NCBI RefSeq assembly: GCF_022761125.1
Contig: NZ_JAKWJR010000002.1
Coordinates: 62,001 to 126,000, forward strand
Source of the DNA: Nocardioides sp. SR21
GTDB lineage: Bacteria > Actinomycetota > Actinomycetes > Propionibacteriales > Nocardioidaceae
Length of the DNA: 64,000 nucleotides
Reading direction: 5' to 3'
The notes beneath the pieces are model-generated. The model saw only the letters and a list, made by a program, of their open reading frames with translations, had not been told where the DNA came from and ran no database searches. Numbering within the stretch: position 1 is the stretch's first letter; each line of letters begins with the position of its first letter. The position numbers and the translations under genes were made by a program. Positions 28,362 to 37,849 of this stretch are shown one piece after another.

Positions 28362-29190
28362 GGGACACACCCTTCACCGGCTCGCGGACCAGCTGACCGC
28401 CACCTTCGGTGGCCGGCCGGTGCGCGCCGGAAGTCCGCAGGGTCGGTTCGCCGACTCCGCGGCGCTCGTCGACGGCCAGGTGCTGCTCGGTGCCGAGGCC
28501 TGGGGCAAGCAGCTGTTCATCGCGTTCGACGGCGGCCGGTTCGTGCACGTCCACCTGGGCCTGTACGGCAAGTTCGACGTGTACGACGCTGTCGCCGACG
28601 TACCGCCGCCGGTCGGCCAGGTCCGGCTCCGCCTCATCGGGGAGCGCGCCTACGCCGACCTGCGCGGCGCGACGACCTGCGCCCTGGTGACCCGCGAGCA
28701 GCGGGACGCGGTGGTCGCCCGCTCGGGGCCGGACCCGCTGCGCGACGACGCCGACCCGGACCTGGCGTGGCAGCGGATCCGCCGCAGCCGCGCCCCGATC
28801 GGCGGGCTGTTGATGCAGCAGGAGGTGCTGGCCGGCGTCGGGAACGTGTATCGGGCCGAGCTGCTGTTCCGGCACCGGATCGACCCGATGCGGCCCGGCA
28901 GCACCCTGCGGGTCGGCCAGTGGCAGGCGATGTGGGACGACCTCGTCGTCCTGATGCGCGAGGGCGTGCGCACCGGTCGGATCGACACCGTCCGTCCCGA
29001 GCACCTGCCCGAGGCGATGGGCCGGCCCCCGCGCCGCGACGACCACGGTGGCGAGGTGTACGTGTACCGCCGCAACGGGCAGGCCTGCCACGTCTGCGGC
29101 ACCACGATCAGGACGACCGAGCTCCAGGCGCGAAACCTGTTCTGGTGCCCCCGATGTCAACGTCGGTTCCGGTCGCGAGCACTACAGTGA
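28354..29190 (+). CDS. Fpg/Nei-family DNA glycosylase (endonuclease VIII, Nei2-like)
   Basis: 278 residues. The N-terminal MPEGHT gives the catalytic Pro2 and Glu3 (the GH after PE marks the Nei branch). The H2TH motif lies in IGGLLMQQEVLAGVGNVYRAE, and the C-terminal zinc finger has CHVCGTTIR and CPRCQRRF. It removes oxidised pyrimidines and nicks the abasic site (beta,delta-elimination). It overlaps rpiB. Confidence 0.92.
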   Translation: MPEGHTLHRLADQLTATFGGRPVRAGSPQGRFADSAALVDGQVLLGAEAWGKQLFIAFDGGRFVHVHLGLYGKFDVYDAVADVPPPVGQVRLRLIGERAYADLRGATTCALVTREQRDAVVARSGPDPLRDDADPDLAWQRIRRSRAPIGGLLMQQEVLAGVGNVYRAELLFRHRIDPMRPGSTLRVGQWQAMWDDLVVLMREGVRTGRIDTVRPEHLPEAMGRPPRRDDHGGEVYVYRRNGQACHVCGTTIRTTELQARNLFWCPRCQRRFRSRALQ

Positions 29191-29218
29191 GCGGACCCGA
29201 GCCCGAGGACCGACCCCG

Positions 29219-30280
29219 ATGAGTGCACGCCCCATCCGCCGGTTGACCGGTCACCGGATGTCGCCACAGCAGCGCACGCTGCTGTGGCTCTGCGTGCTCA
29301 CGGTCGCGCTCACCGCCCTGGTGCTGATCTGGCCGGCGACCGCGCCGCTCACCGTGCTGATGGTGCCGCTGCTGCTCGGCAGCCTGCTGCTCGGGCCGCG
29401 TGAGCTGCCGTGGTTCGTGGTGCTGGTGATGGTCTGCCTGATGGCGAGCATCACCGCCCAGGACAGGATCACCTCCCGGACCGTGCTCGCGATCAGCGTG
29501 CTGTTCCTGCTCTGCTTCATCGTGCTGGTCACGTCGTTCCGCCGATCGAGGCTCGGCGTCGGCGGCGTGATGGGCGAGTCGATGTTCATCGACCTGCGCG
29601 ACCGGATCCTCAGCCAGGGCGCCGTACCCGACCTCGGTGACGGGTGGATGGTCCAGGGCGCCCTGCGCTCGGCGGGAGGCACGCCGTTCGCCGGCGACTT
29701 CGTGGTCTCCACGCGACCTCGGCACCGCAACAGCTACGAGCTCGTCGTCGTCGACGTCTCCGGCAAGGGCGAGCAGGCCGGGACGCGCGCCCTCCTGCTG
29801 TCCGGTGCGTTCGGCGGCCTGATCGGCGCGCTGGCGCCGGGGGAGTTCCTGCCCGCCGCGAACGACTACCTGCTGCGCCAGGACTGGGACGAGGGCTTCG
29901 CGACCGCGATCCACCTCTCCCTGGACCTGGACACCGGGGCGTTCGAGCTCCGGATGGCCGGGCACCCGCCGGCCGCCCAGCGCGACGCCGGCTCCGGTCG
30001 CTGGACCGTCCACGAGGGCGAGGGCCCGGTGCTCGGGCTGATCGAGGACGCCGAGTTCCGGACGGTGTCCGGGGTGCTGCGGCGCGGTGACGCGCTGATG
30101 CTCTACACCGACGGGATGGTCGAGACCCCGCGACGTGACATCGGCCTCGGCATCGACCGGATGCTCGGCCAGGCGGAGGGGCTGCTGCGCGGCGACTTCG
30201 ACGGCGGCGCGGACCGGCTCGTCGACGCGCTCGGGTCGGAGAACGACGACCGTGCGCTGGTGCTGGTGCATCGCCGCTGA
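29219..30280 (+). CDS. Membrane PP2C/SpoIIE-type serine phosphatase
   Basis: 353 residues. Three hydrophobic helices occupy residues ~20-105, then a PPM/SpoIIE phosphatase domain (125-353): AGDFVVS gives the first metal Asp, [22 protein letters not shown] the second, [10 protein letters not shown] the third, and NDDRALVLV the last. Such phosphatases reverse Ser/Thr phosphorylation of anti-anti-sigma factors or kinase targets. No sensor domain is present beyond the membrane part. A Ser/Thr kinase is encoded 2 kb downstream. Confidence 0.88.
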   Translation: MSARPIRRLTGHRMSPQQRTLLWLCVLTVALTALVLIWPATAPLTVLMVPLLLGSLLLGPRELPWFVVLVMVCLMASITAQDRITSRTVLAISVLFLLCFIVLVTSFRRSRLGVGGVMGESMFIDLRDRILSQGAVPDLGDGWMVQGALRSAGGTPFAGDFVVSTRPRHRNSYELVVVDVSGKGEQAGTRALLLSGAFGGLIGALAPGEFLPAANDYLLRQDWDEGFATAIHLSLDLDTGAFELRMAGHPPAAQRDAGSGRWTVHEGEGPVLGLIEDAEFRTVSGVLRRGDALMLYTDGMVETPRRDIGLGIDRMLGQAEGLLRGDFDGGADRLVDALGSENDDRALVLVHRR

Positions 30281-30318
30281 CCTGCTTGTGGCACCATGAC
30301 ACCCGCGCTTCGGCGCAC

Positions 30319-30392
30319 GCGGATGTAGCTCAATGGTAGAGCCCCAGTCTTCCAAACTGGCTACGCGGGTTCGATTCCCGTCATCCGCTCCA
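30319..30392 (+). tRNA. tRNA-Gly(TCC)
   Basis: The acceptor arms GCGGATG and CATCCGC pair fully. The anticodon stem CCCAG/CTGG... encloses loop CTTCCAA with anticodon TCC. The T-arm has GGTTCGATTCC. The discriminator is T, as expected for bacterial tRNA-Gly, and CCA is encoded. Confidence 0.97.
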
Positions 30393-30437
30393 AGCAGGGT
30401 CCGGGCCGCGCGCCGCGCGGGCCGGCACCCCGTTTGG

Positions 30438-30513
30438 CGGGGCGTAGCGTAGTGGCTAGCGCGCCTGCTTTGGGAGCAGGAGATCGCAGGTTCGAGTCCT
30501 GTCGCCCCGACCA
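30438..30513 (+). tRNA. tRNA-Pro(TGG)
   Basis: The acceptor arms CGGGGCG and CGCCCCG pair. The anticodon stem CCTGC/GCAGG holds loop TTTGGGA with anticodon TGG. The T-arm is GGTTCGAGTCC, the discriminator is A and CCA is encoded. It lies 45 bases after tRNA-Gly; the two are probably one transcript. Confidence 0.97.
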
Positions 30514-30652
30514 CCGTTCTCCCACGGTCGAGAGCGATTGTGAGTGCGTGTCGGGCGGGAAGTAGGCTGCCCTGAGGCTTCCGGGACGGATCGCGTTCTC
30601 GCGTCCGGGCCCCGATCCACCCACCATCATCTCGAACAGTAGGAGAAGACCT

Positions 30653-32014
30653 GTGAAGAGCGCCGTCGAGACCTTGAGCCCGACCCGGGCCAAGCTGACC
30701 GTCGAGGTGCCCTTCGAGGAGCTCAAGCCGAGCCTCGACGCGGCGTACAAGAAGATTGCCCAGCAGATCAACGTCCCCGGCTTCCGCCGCGGCAAGGTCC
30801 CGCCGGCGGTCATCGACCGCCAGGTCGGTCGCCCCGTCGTCCTCGACGAGGCGGTGAACGAGGTCATCCCGAAGAAGTACGTCGAGGCGCTCCAGGAGCA
30901 CTCCCTGACCCCGCTGGCCCAGCCGGACATCGAGGTCACGAAGTTCGAGGACAACGAGACCCTCGAGTTCACCGCCGAGGTCGAGATCCGTCCCGAGGTC
31001 ACGCTGCCGTCGTACGAGGGCGTCGAGGCCAAGGTCGACGACATCGAGCTGAGCGACGCGGACGTCGAGGAGCAGGTCGAGGCGCTGCGTGAGCGGTTCG
31101 CCACCCTGAGCGACGTCGAGCGCGCCGCCGCCGACGGCGACTTCGTCGTGCTGGACCTCAAGGCCACCCGCGACGGCGAGGCCATCGACGGCGCCGAGGT
31201 CGCGGGCATGTCCTACAAGGTCGGCCGCGGCGGCATGCTCGACGGTCTCGACGAGGCGCTGGTCGGCATGTCGGCCGGCGAGGAGAAGACCTTCACCTCG
31301 CAGCTGGTGGGCGGCGACCTGGTCGGCGAGGACGTCGAAGTCGTCGTCAGCGTCAGCCAGGTCCAGGAGCAGGAGCTCCCCGCGCTGGACGACGAGTTCG
31401 CGCAGATGGCCTCGGAGTTCGACACCGTCGGCGAGCTGACCGACGACGTGCGCGAGCGCCTCGGCCGGGGCAAGCGCCTCGAGCAGGCCGCGGCCGCCCG
31501 TGACGCCGTTCTCGAGGTGCTCCTCGAGAAGGTCGAGATCCCGCTGCCCGAGACCGTCGTCACCGACGAGCTCAACGCCCGCCGCCAGAACATCGAGCAG
31601 CAGCTCATGTACGCCGGCCTCACCATGGACAAGTACCTCGAGGACGAGGGCCAGACCCTGGAGGAGTTCGAGGCCGACCTCGAGCGCCGGGTCCGCGACG
31701 CCGTCGCGGCGCAGTTCATCCTCGACGAGGTCGCCAAGGTCGAGGAGTTCGGCATCGACCAGGCCGAGCTCTCCGAGCACCTCGTGCGCCGCGCCCAGCA
31801 GTCCGGTCAGGACCCGCAGGAGTTCGCGAACCACATGTTCGAGCACAACCACATCCCGGACCTGGTCCAGGAGATCCTGCGTGGCAAGGCGCTGGCGAAG
31901 ATCGTCGAGTCGGCCGTCGTCAAGGACGCGTCGGGCAACGTGGTCGAGCTGAAGAACCTGCGCCCCGACGGCACCATCGGTGAGCCCGAGGCCGAGGAGA
32001 AGACCGAGGAGTGA
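30653..32014 (+). CDS. tig: Trigger factor
   Basis: 453 residues. The ribosome-binding signature is GFRRGKVPP near residue 44, the FKBP-like prolyl isomerase domain covers ~150-235 (GDFVVLDLKATRDGE, then SYKVGRGGMLDGLDEALVGM), and the rest is the helical chaperone C-domain with an acidic tail. It binds nascent chains at the ribosome exit. The GTG start has AGGAGAAG upstream. In M. tuberculosis the next genes are clpP1-clpP2-clpX; here they begin ~17 kb further on. Confidence 0.96.
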   Translation: MKSAVETLSPTRAKLTVEVPFEELKPSLDAAYKKIAQQINVPGFRRGKVPPAVIDRQVGRPVVLDEAVNEVIPKKYVEALQEHSLTPLAQPDIEVTKFEDNETLEFTAEVEIRPEVTLPSYEGVEAKVDDIELSDADVEEQVEALRERFATLSDVERAAADGDFVVLDLKATRDGEAIDGAEVAGMSYKVGRGGMLDGLDEALVGMSAGEEKTFTSQLVGGDLVGEDVEVVVSVSQVQEQELPALDDEFAQMASEFDTVGELTDDVRERLGRGKRLEQAAAARDAVLEVLLEKVEIPLPETVVTDELNARRQNIEQQLMYAGLTMDKYLEDEGQTLEEFEADLERRVRDAVAAQFILDEVAKVEEFGIDQAELSEHLVRRAQQSGQDPQEFANHMFEHNHIPDLVQEILRGKALAKIVESAVVKDASGNVVELKNLRPDGTIGEPEAEEKTEE

Positions 32015-32018
32015 TCCC

Positions 32019-32051
32019 CTGGTCCTGGGTAGGGCTACTGCCCAGGACCAG
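32019..32051 (+). terminator. Trigger factor terminator hairpin
   Basis: CTGGTCCTGGGTAG and CTGCCCAGGACCAG form a 14-bp stem (one G-T type mismatch) with a 5-base loop just after the tig stop. A second copy of the left arm (from 32069) forms another hairpin, CCTGGG-TAGTAG-CCCAGG, at 32074-32091 that ends one base before the kinase ATG. Confidence 0.7.
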
Positions 32052-32092
32052 ATCAGGAGTGATCCGCCCTGGTCCTGGGTAGTAGCCCAGGC

Positions 32093-33628
32093 ATGACCAG
32101 GCACTCCGGGGTGGTCGGCAGCGAGGACGCTGCCTGGCGACCGCATCCGGAACCACACAACGAGCCCACGGAGTCGCTCGCCGGGTACGACCACCTCACG
32201 GAGGTCGGCCGTGGCGGCGACTCCGTGGTGTTTCGTGCCCGGGACGTCGCGATGCGCCGCGACGTCGCGATCAAGGTGCTGCAGACCGACGACCCGCGGG
32301 CCGTCGCCCGGTTCCGCCGGGAGATCGAGATCACCGTCCAGCTCGGCCGGCAGCACCCGAACATCGTCAACATCCTGACCACCGGGACGACCGACTCCGG
32401 TCACCCCGCGATCGTCATGGACTTCTACGAGAGCGGGTCGCTGCACGACCGGCTCCGGTCCCACGGCCCCCTGCCGGTCGACGAGGTCGCGACGATCGGC
32501 GAGGTGCTCGCCGACGCGCTCGCCTTCGCCCACCGCCACGGCGTCCTGCACCGCGACGTGAAGCCGCAGAACGTGCTGGTCCTGCCCACGTCGTGGGTGC
32601 TGGCGGACTTCGGAATCGCCAGGCTCGTGGACTCCGAGCACACCTCGACCGTCGAGACGTTCACCTACCGGCACGCGTCGCCGCAGATCCTCGACGGCCA
32701 GCCGCCGACCGAGGCCGACGACCTGTGGTCGCTGGGGTCCACGCTCTACACGCTGGTCGACGGGCGCCCGCCGTTCGCGAGCGACGACCCGGACGACGAC
32801 TCGGCGCTGGCCTACCTGCGCCGGGCCCGCACCGAGCCGCACCGGCCGCTGACGGGTGCGGACCGGCTCGCGGAGGTCGTCGACCGCTGCCTCACCAAGG
32901 ACGTCGAGTCCCGCTGGTCGTCGGCCGCCGAGCTCCGCGACGCGCTGGCCGCCCTCCGGGTGACCGCCTGGCAGCCGGGCGAGCCGCAGCCGGAGCTGCC
33001 GCCGGTGCAGCCCGACCCGGTCGCGCTGTCGGTGCTGGCGCACGCGCCGCGCGAGGTCCCCGACGAGGCGCCGACCGGCACCCGCCCGCCGGAGCCGCTC
33101 GAGCCGCCGCCGACACCCCCGCCGCCGGTCGCGCCGGTCGCCGAGCCCGAGGAGCGCGGCGGCGGTCGCCGCAAGGCGGTGCTGATCGGGCTGGGCTGCG
33201 TCGCACTCCTGGCCGGGTCGGTCCTCGGCATCGCGGGCGCCGCGCTCCGCGGGGACGACGACCCCGCCGCGGACCCGCCTGCCGCCGACCTCGGTGGCGC
33301 GATCGACTCGCTCCCGGCGATGCCGCGCGAGTCCGGTGATCCGCAGCTGGACCGCACCGACCCCCAGCTGGCCTTCGACCTGCTGTCGTTGCGCAGCGAC
33401 GGGACATCGGTCGCGGTGAAGTGGAACGACCTGGCCGACGGCGAGGTGAAGTACGTCCTGGCGCAGACCCGGCCGGCCAAGACCTGGGTCGACGAGTTCC
33501 CGGCCGACACGACCGAGGCGACCGTGCCGTTCGTCGTGCACAGCGGGGAGCGGTCCTGCTTCGTGATGACCGTGGTGATGCCGGACCTCAGCATCGGGAT
33601 GACGAGGCCGCGTTGCGTCACGGGCTAG
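32093..33628 (+). CDS. Membrane serine/threonine protein kinase with extracellular domain
   Basis: 511 residues. The kinase domain (35-300) is complete: VGRGGDSVVFRA loop, VAIKVL Lys, HRDVKPQNVLV catalytic loop, ADFGIAR metal Asp. The activation region HASPQILDGQPPTEADDLWSLG replaces the usual APE. A Pro-rich juxtamembrane (305-355) leads to one helix (VLIGLGCVALLAGSVLGIAG), then ~125 extracellular residues with no PASTA motif, which look like a single fibronectin-III-like fold (VAVKWNDLADGEVKYVL). The start codon follows a hairpin directly and has no ribosome-binding site. It borders the type VII secretion array, which contains two FHA proteins that could read its phosphorylation. Confidence 0.88.
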   Translation: MTRHSGVVGSEDAAWRPHPEPHNEPTESLAGYDHLTEVGRGGDSVVFRARDVAMRRDVAIKVLQTDDPRAVARFRREIEITVQLGRQHPNIVNILTTGTTDSGHPAIVMDFYESGSLHDRLRSHGPLPVDEVATIGEVLADALAFAHRHGVLHRDVKPQNVLVLPTSWVLADFGIARLVDSEHTSTVETFTYRHASPQILDGQPPTEADDLWSLGSTLYTLVDGRPPFASDDPDDDSALAYLRRARTEPHRPLTGADRLAEVVDRCLTKDVESRWSSAAELRDALAALRVTAWQPGEPQPELPPVQPDPVALSVLAHAPREVPDEAPTGTRPPEPLEPPPTPPPPVAPVAEPEERGGGRRKAVLIGLGCVALLAGSVLGIAGAALRGDDDPAADPPAADLGGAIDSLPAMPRESGDPQLDRTDPQLAFDLLSLRSDGTSVAVKWNDLADGEVKYVLAQTRPAKTWVDEFPADTTEATVPFVVHSGERSCFVMTVVMPDLSIGMTRPRCVTG

Positions 33629-33650
33629 GCGCTCGCCAGTCACCGGCACG

Positions 33651-35699
33651 TCAGCGGCGCAGCACCCGCGGGTCGAAGTGCCACCACCAGCGGCGCCACC
33701 GTGGGACGGTCGCGCGGGCGGCCCGCCGGACCTCACGCACCTCGGTGGCCGGGCGGTCCAGCACCGCCGTACCCGCCGGGCCGAAGGCCGCGCGCTCGGC
33801 GCGGGAGGCCACCTCGGACGCGCCGGTGGTGCCGAACCACTGGTCGGCGCGGGCCGCGACCTGGGGCGCGGTCGCCCACGACGGCGGCGGCTCGCCGGCC
33901 AGGACCAGCGCGTCGTAGACCTCGGCCCAGGCCCCGGTCGCGCCGCGGCGGCGGTGCCGCAGGGTGCGGGCCAGGCGGGCACACCCCAGCAGGAGCAGGG
34001 GTACGGCGACCAGCGCGACCCCTGACGCCACCAGCACCCAGGTCGGCAGGCCGAGGCCGGCGTCGGCGGCCCGTTCGACGGGCGGCGGCTCGGCGACCGG
34101 GGCCGGCTCGGCGGAGGACTCGGCGGGTGCGGGCTCCACGTCCGGCGCCTCCGCGAGCTGCGGTCGGCCCTGGGTGAACGTGTCGTCGTTCGGCGTCGGC
34201 GCGAACGGCACCCAGCCGAGCCGCTGGAAGTAGACCTCCGGCCAGGCGAGCGCGTCGCGGCCGCGGATCACGCGGGTGCTGCCATCGGGCTCCCGGTCGC
34301 CCGGCCGGAACCCGACCACCAGCCGCGTCGGCAGACCGGCGCGGCGGGCGAGCAGCGCGAACGCGGTCGCGAACTGCTCCGAGGTGCCGACCTGGTCGCC
34401 GGGCTCGGTGCCGACGAGGAACCGCTCGATCCGCCAGAACGCCGAGCCCGAGATCGCGCGCGGCGAGAGCCGCCGGCCCTCGCGCACCGCGGCCTCGATC
34501 GCCAGCGCCCGCACGTACGGTCCGCCGTCGGGGGTCACGCGGTCGGCGTACGCCGCGAGCTCGCCGGTCAGCTGGGGCTGGTCGAGGTAGTCCAGCGCGG
34601 GGCCGCTGGTCGGCACCGTCGCGCCGACCAGGTCGGCCGGGTCGGGCTCGTCCGCGACGCCGGTGACCTCGTAGGTCGTGTCCGGCTCGGGGTCCGGGTC
34701 GTGCAGGGTGCCGGTCGAGACGTCGACGAGGGCGTCCGGCTCGGTGACCTCGACCGGGTCGCCGGGCGAGGGCAGCCAGCTGCCGCCGAGGCCGGCGAAC
34801 GTCACCTCGACGGTCGCGGTGCGCCGCCGGTCGCCGGTGAGCGGGGTGTCGACCGCGGTGCCGAACGGCGCGTAGCGGGTGGCCGCGCGCCACTGCGCGC
34901 CGTCGTACTCGTCGAGGGTGACCAGCCGCAGGGGGACGGCGTCGCCGCGCACCAGGAGCAGCTCGTCGTCGGGGTTGGCGGCCCAGGCGCCGAGCTGCGG
35001 CAGGGGGCTCGAGGTCTCGATCACGGTGACGGGCGGGTCGACGACCGTGCGCGGGTCGAACGCGCTGTTCGCGGGCACCAGCGCGACCGATGCCAGCCCG
35101 CCGACGAGCACGACCAGGGCCGGCGCGGCGACGAGCAGCCGGCGTCGCGACGGCTCGGTGTGCTCGTCGAGCAGCACCCAACCGAGCACGGCGAGCACGA
35201 CCAGCAGCACCGCGAGGATGCCCCACGGATCGCCGTCGCCGGTCGTGAGCAGCGCGGCCGCGACGTACAGGACGACGGCGGCGGCCACCGGACCGACGCG
35301 GGTGCGGCTCTCGGCGCGCAGGCCCGCGAAGAGCGAGACCAGGCCGGTGAGCAGGACGACCGGGGCGAGGAGGTCGGCGCGCAGGGCGTACGGCTGCGGC
35401 GCGGTCAGCAACAGCGGCACCGAGTCGGTGACGGTGCCGCGCAGCGACGTGTCGCTGCGCGCGGACATGAGGTACGCCGTCAGCACCAGCAGCAGCGCCA
35501 GGACCGTGGACGCGGCCCAGCGGGAGACGCCGAGCGCGACCACGCTGCGCAGCAGCAGCATCGGGACCAGGGCCGCGACGAGCAGCAGCACGACCGGTTG
35601 CCAGCCGCCCCAGGCCGCGGCCAGCGAGATCGCTCCGATCGAGACCAGCCCGGCGGCCCAGGCGGTGAGCAGCCAGGGGTTCCGGGACGTCGAGCTCAT
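33651..35699 (-). CDS. Transglutaminase-fold membrane protein (DUF3488/TgpA type) with degenerate active site
   Basis: 682 residues. Several hydrophobic helices at residues ~8-210, an extracellular segment with the transglutaminase fold (~390-510), a Pro/Glu-rich stretch, a last helix (~545-570), and a cytoplasmic DUF4129-like tail with Trp-rich end. In the family the triad is Cys in G-C-E-FA, His in HAWVEV and Asp in FDPTP. Here these read GTSEQFA (Ser, ~residue 439), ALAWPEV (Leu, ~484) and FAPTP (Ala, ~500), so all three are lost. It overlaps the DUF58 gene by four bases as in the common MoxR-DUF58-TGase operon. It probably acts as a binding or scaffold protein. Confidence 0.88.
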   Translation of the reverse strand: MSSTSRNPWLLTAWAAGLVSIGAISLAAAWGGWQPVVLLLVAALVPMLLLRSVVALGVSRWAASTVLALLLVLTAYLMSARSDTSLRGTVTDSVPLLLTAPQPYALRADLLAPVVLLTGLVSLFAGLRAESRTRVGPVAAAVVLYVAAALLTTGDGDPWGILAVLLVVLAVLGWVLLDEHTEPSRRRLLVAAPALVVLVGGLASVALVPANSAFDPRTVVDPPVTVIETSSPLPQLGAWAANPDDELLLVRGDAVPLRLVTLDEYDGAQWRAATRYAPFGTAVDTPLTGDRRRTATVEVTFAGLGGSWLPSPGDPVEVTEPDALVDVSTGTLHDPDPEPDTTYEVTGVADEPDPADLVGATVPTSGPALDYLDQPQLTGELAAYADRVTPDGGPYVRALAIEAAVREGRRLSPRAISGSAFWRIERFLVGTEPGDQVGTSEQFATAFALLARRAGLPTRLVVGFRPGDREPDGSTRVIRGRDALAWPEVYFQRLGWVPFAPTPNDDTFTQGRPQLAEAPDVEPAPAESSAEPAPVAEPPPVERAADAGLGLPTWVLVASGVALVAVPLLLLGCARLARTLRHRRRGATGAWAEVYDALVLAGEPPPSWATAPQVAARADQWFGTTGASEVASRAERAAFGPAGTAVLDRPATEVREVRRAARATVPRWRRWWWHFDPRVLRR

Positions 35700-36844
35700 C
35701 GGGCCGCCGCTTCGTCCCAGGCCGCGGCGAGGGACAGCGACCCGGCGCCGCGCAGCAGCAGCACGCCCGCGCGCTGCTCGGCCGCGACCAGCGGCAGCGG
35801 GTCGACGACCGCGACCACGCGGGTGGCGGCCTCGCCGAGCAGCAGGCCCAGCTCGTGCCGGTCGGCCTCGGCGCCGGTGACCACGACCGCGATGTCCTGG
35901 CCGGGCGGCAGGTCGTGCGGCGCGGGGCCGGGGCCGGTCTCGTCGATCTCGGCGAGCAGCCACTCCAGGTCGTGCGCCTCGCGCTGGGGCAGGCGGGTCG
36001 GAGACCCGGGCACCACCACGCCGTGCCGGCCGCTGACGGTGCGGAACCGCAGCGGGTAGCCGCTGTCGACGGTCACCCGGCACAGCGCGGCGGCGAGCTC
36101 GACGGCCTCCTCGAACGGCTCGCCCGGCCCCGCGTAGCTCGCGGCCCGGTCGTCGAGCAGCACGCACACCTGGGGCTCGGCCGGGTCGGCGTCCTCGCGG
36201 ACCATCAGCGTGCCGGTGCGGGCGCTGGTCGGCCAGTGCAGCCGGCGCAGGTCGTCGCCCATGGCGTACTCGTGGAGACCGACCAGGTCGGTGCCGCCGT
36301 ACTCCAGGCTGAGATCGCTGCCGGCCGGTGCGTGCCGGTGGCCGGCCATCAGGCTGCCCAGCGGGATCCGGCGCGGCAGCACGCGGACCTGCTCGACCCG
36401 GCCCGTCTCGGTCGAGGAGGCAGCCATGCCGGCGAGGCCGTAGCGGCGCAGGTGCACCGGGCCGACCGGCAGCAGGCCCCGGCGCGGGGTGGGGATCGGG
36501 TAGGTCACCGCGACGGTCGCGGAGCCCGGCGTCTCCGGGAGCTCGACCGGGACCAGCATGCCGTCGACCTCGTCCATCGCGTCGAAGCGGACCAGCCCGC
36601 GGCGCCGGCGGCCGGTGAGCGTGAGGGTGCCCGTGCACGGCTCGTGGCGTACGACGACCGTCGGGCTGACCTCGCGGAGCACGGCGACGTCGGACGTGGC
36701 GAGCACCGAGACGACCTCGGCCACCACGATCACGAGCAGCGCGCCACCCAGGCCGGCCACCAGCGGGTAGTGCCAGGCCAGGCCGGCGACGACGAGGAGG
36801 ACGCCGAGGAGCGAGGTCGCCCACCCGCGCGCGGTCAGGGGCAT
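35696..36844 (-). CDS. DUF58-domain membrane protein
   Basis: 382 residues. Two short helices at residues ~9-48, then a beta-rich segment, then the DUF58 core with GTDLVGLHEYAMGDDLRRLHWPTSARTG (HWP and the R-Y-GD type motif) and a vWA-like tail (VCVLLDDR as the DxS/T-like strand). DUF58 proteins work with MoxR ATPases as chaperone-like pairs, acting on membrane or periplasmic partners. Lies between moxR-like and transglutaminase-like genes with overlaps on both sides or within two bases. Confidence 0.87.
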   Translation of the reverse strand: MPLTARGWATSLLGVLLVVAGLAWHYPLVAGLGGALLVIVVAEVVSVLATSDVAVLREVSPTVVVRHEPCTGTLTLTGRRRRGLVRFDAMDEVDGMLVPVELPETPGSATVAVTYPIPTPRRGLLPVGPVHLRRYGLAGMAASSTETGRVEQVRVLPRRIPLGSLMAGHRHAPAGSDLSLEYGGTDLVGLHEYAMGDDLRRLHWPTSARTGTLMVREDADPAEPQVCVLLDDRAASYAGPGEPFEEAVELAAALCRVTVDSGYPLRFRTVSGRHGVVVPGSPTRLPQREAHDLEWLLAEIDETGPGPAPHDLPPGQDIAVVVTGAEADRHELGLLLGEAATRVVAVVDPLPLVAAEQRAGVLLLRGAGSLSLAAAWDEAAAR

Positions 36845-36845
36845 G

Positions 36846-37835
36846 TCAGCCCTCGTCGGGCTGCGGCGGCGCGACGGTCTCCAGCACGTCGTGGACGACC
36901 GAGCCGGGGGTGTGGCCGGCGAGGATCGAGTCGCGGGTGAGCACGGTGCGGTGGGCGAGCACCGCCTCCGCGAGCCGCTGCACGTCGCTGGGCACGACGT
37001 AGTTGCGGCCCTGTGCGGCGGCGTACACCTGCGCGCAGCGCACGAGCGACTTCAGCCCGCGGGTGCTGGCGCCGAGCCGGACCCGCGGGTCGTTGCGGAT
37101 GGCGACGCCGAGGTCGCGGATGTAGCGCAGCAGCAGGTCGGCGACGTGCAGGCCGGCGAGCCGCTCGGCCAGGGCCGCCACCTCGCCCGGCGTGGTGACG
37201 ACGGGTACGTCGGCGACGCGGCCGGCGGTGCCGCCGGGACGGAGCACCTCGATCTCGTGCTCGGCGTCGGGGTAGCCCAGCGAGGTGCGCACGAGGAACC
37301 GGTCGAGCTGCGCCTCGGGGAGCCGATAGGTGCCGTCGAGGTCGACGGGGTTCTGCGTCGCGATCACCACGAACGGGTCGGGCACCAGGTGTGCGGTGCC
37401 GTCGACGGTGACCGTGCGCTCCTCCATCACCTCGAGCAGCGCCGACTGGGTCTTGGCCGACGCGCGGTTGATCTCGTCGGCGAGCACGACGTTCGCGAAC
37501 ACCGGGCCGGGCCGGAAGCTCACCTGGCCGTCGCGCGGGTCGAAGACGGTGGTGCCGGTGACGTCGCTCGGCAGCAGGTCGGGCGTGAACTGGATCCGGC
37601 GTACCTGCCCGCCGAGGGCGCGGGCGACCGCGCGGGCCAGCGTGGTCTTGCCGGTGCCGGGGACGTCCTCGAGCAGCACGTGGCCGCCGGCGAACATCGC
37701 GACCAGCACCAGGTCGACGACGCCGCGCTTGCCGTGGACAGCGGACTCGACGGCGTCACCGATCCGGTGGTGCAGCTTTCGGAACTCGGCGATGTCGTCC
37801 TCGGTCGGGCTGAAGGGTGAGACGACGGTGGTCAC
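36846..37835 (-). CDS. MoxR-family AAA+ ATPase
   Basis: 329 residues. Walker A is LLEDVPGTGKTTLA near residue 60, Walker B VVLADEINRA near 120, sensor 1 VIATQNPVDLDGTY, and the MoxR lid domain ends the protein. MoxR ATPases remodel or activate partner proteins, often with DUF58 and vWA proteins. The GTG has AGAGGAG upstream, and the gene begins 15 bases after the fibronectin protein stop, so it belongs to the same array as the secretion ATPase. Confidence 0.93.
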   Translation of the reverse strand: MTTVVSPFSPTEDDIAEFRKLHHRIGDAVESAVHGKRGVVDLVLVAMFAGGHVLLEDVPGTGKTTLARAVARALGGQVRRIQFTPDLLPSDVTGTTVFDPRDGQVSFRPGPVFANVVLADEINRASAKTQSALLEVMEERTVTVDGTAHLVPDPFVVIATQNPVDLDGTYRLPEAQLDRFLVRTSLGYPDAEHEIEVLRPGGTAGRVADVPVVTTPGEVAALAERLAGLHVADLLLRYIRDLGVAIRNDPRVRLGASTRGLKSLVRCAQVYAAAQGRNYVVPSDVQRLAEAVLAHRTVLTRDSILAGHTPGSVVHDVLETVAPPQPDEG

Positions 37836-37849
37836 GGGGTCTCCTCTGG

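Noticed and set aside
30319..30513. tRNA-associated genomic island with attachment site
   Set aside because: No integrase, no direct repeat of a tRNA 3' end, and base composition of the following block is like the rest.
29108..33982. Open minus-strand frame of over 1600 codons across the tRNAs, tig and the kinase
   Set aside because: It is antisense to well-identified genes and two tRNAs; composition is Arg/Gly/Val repeats typical of GC-rich shadow frames.
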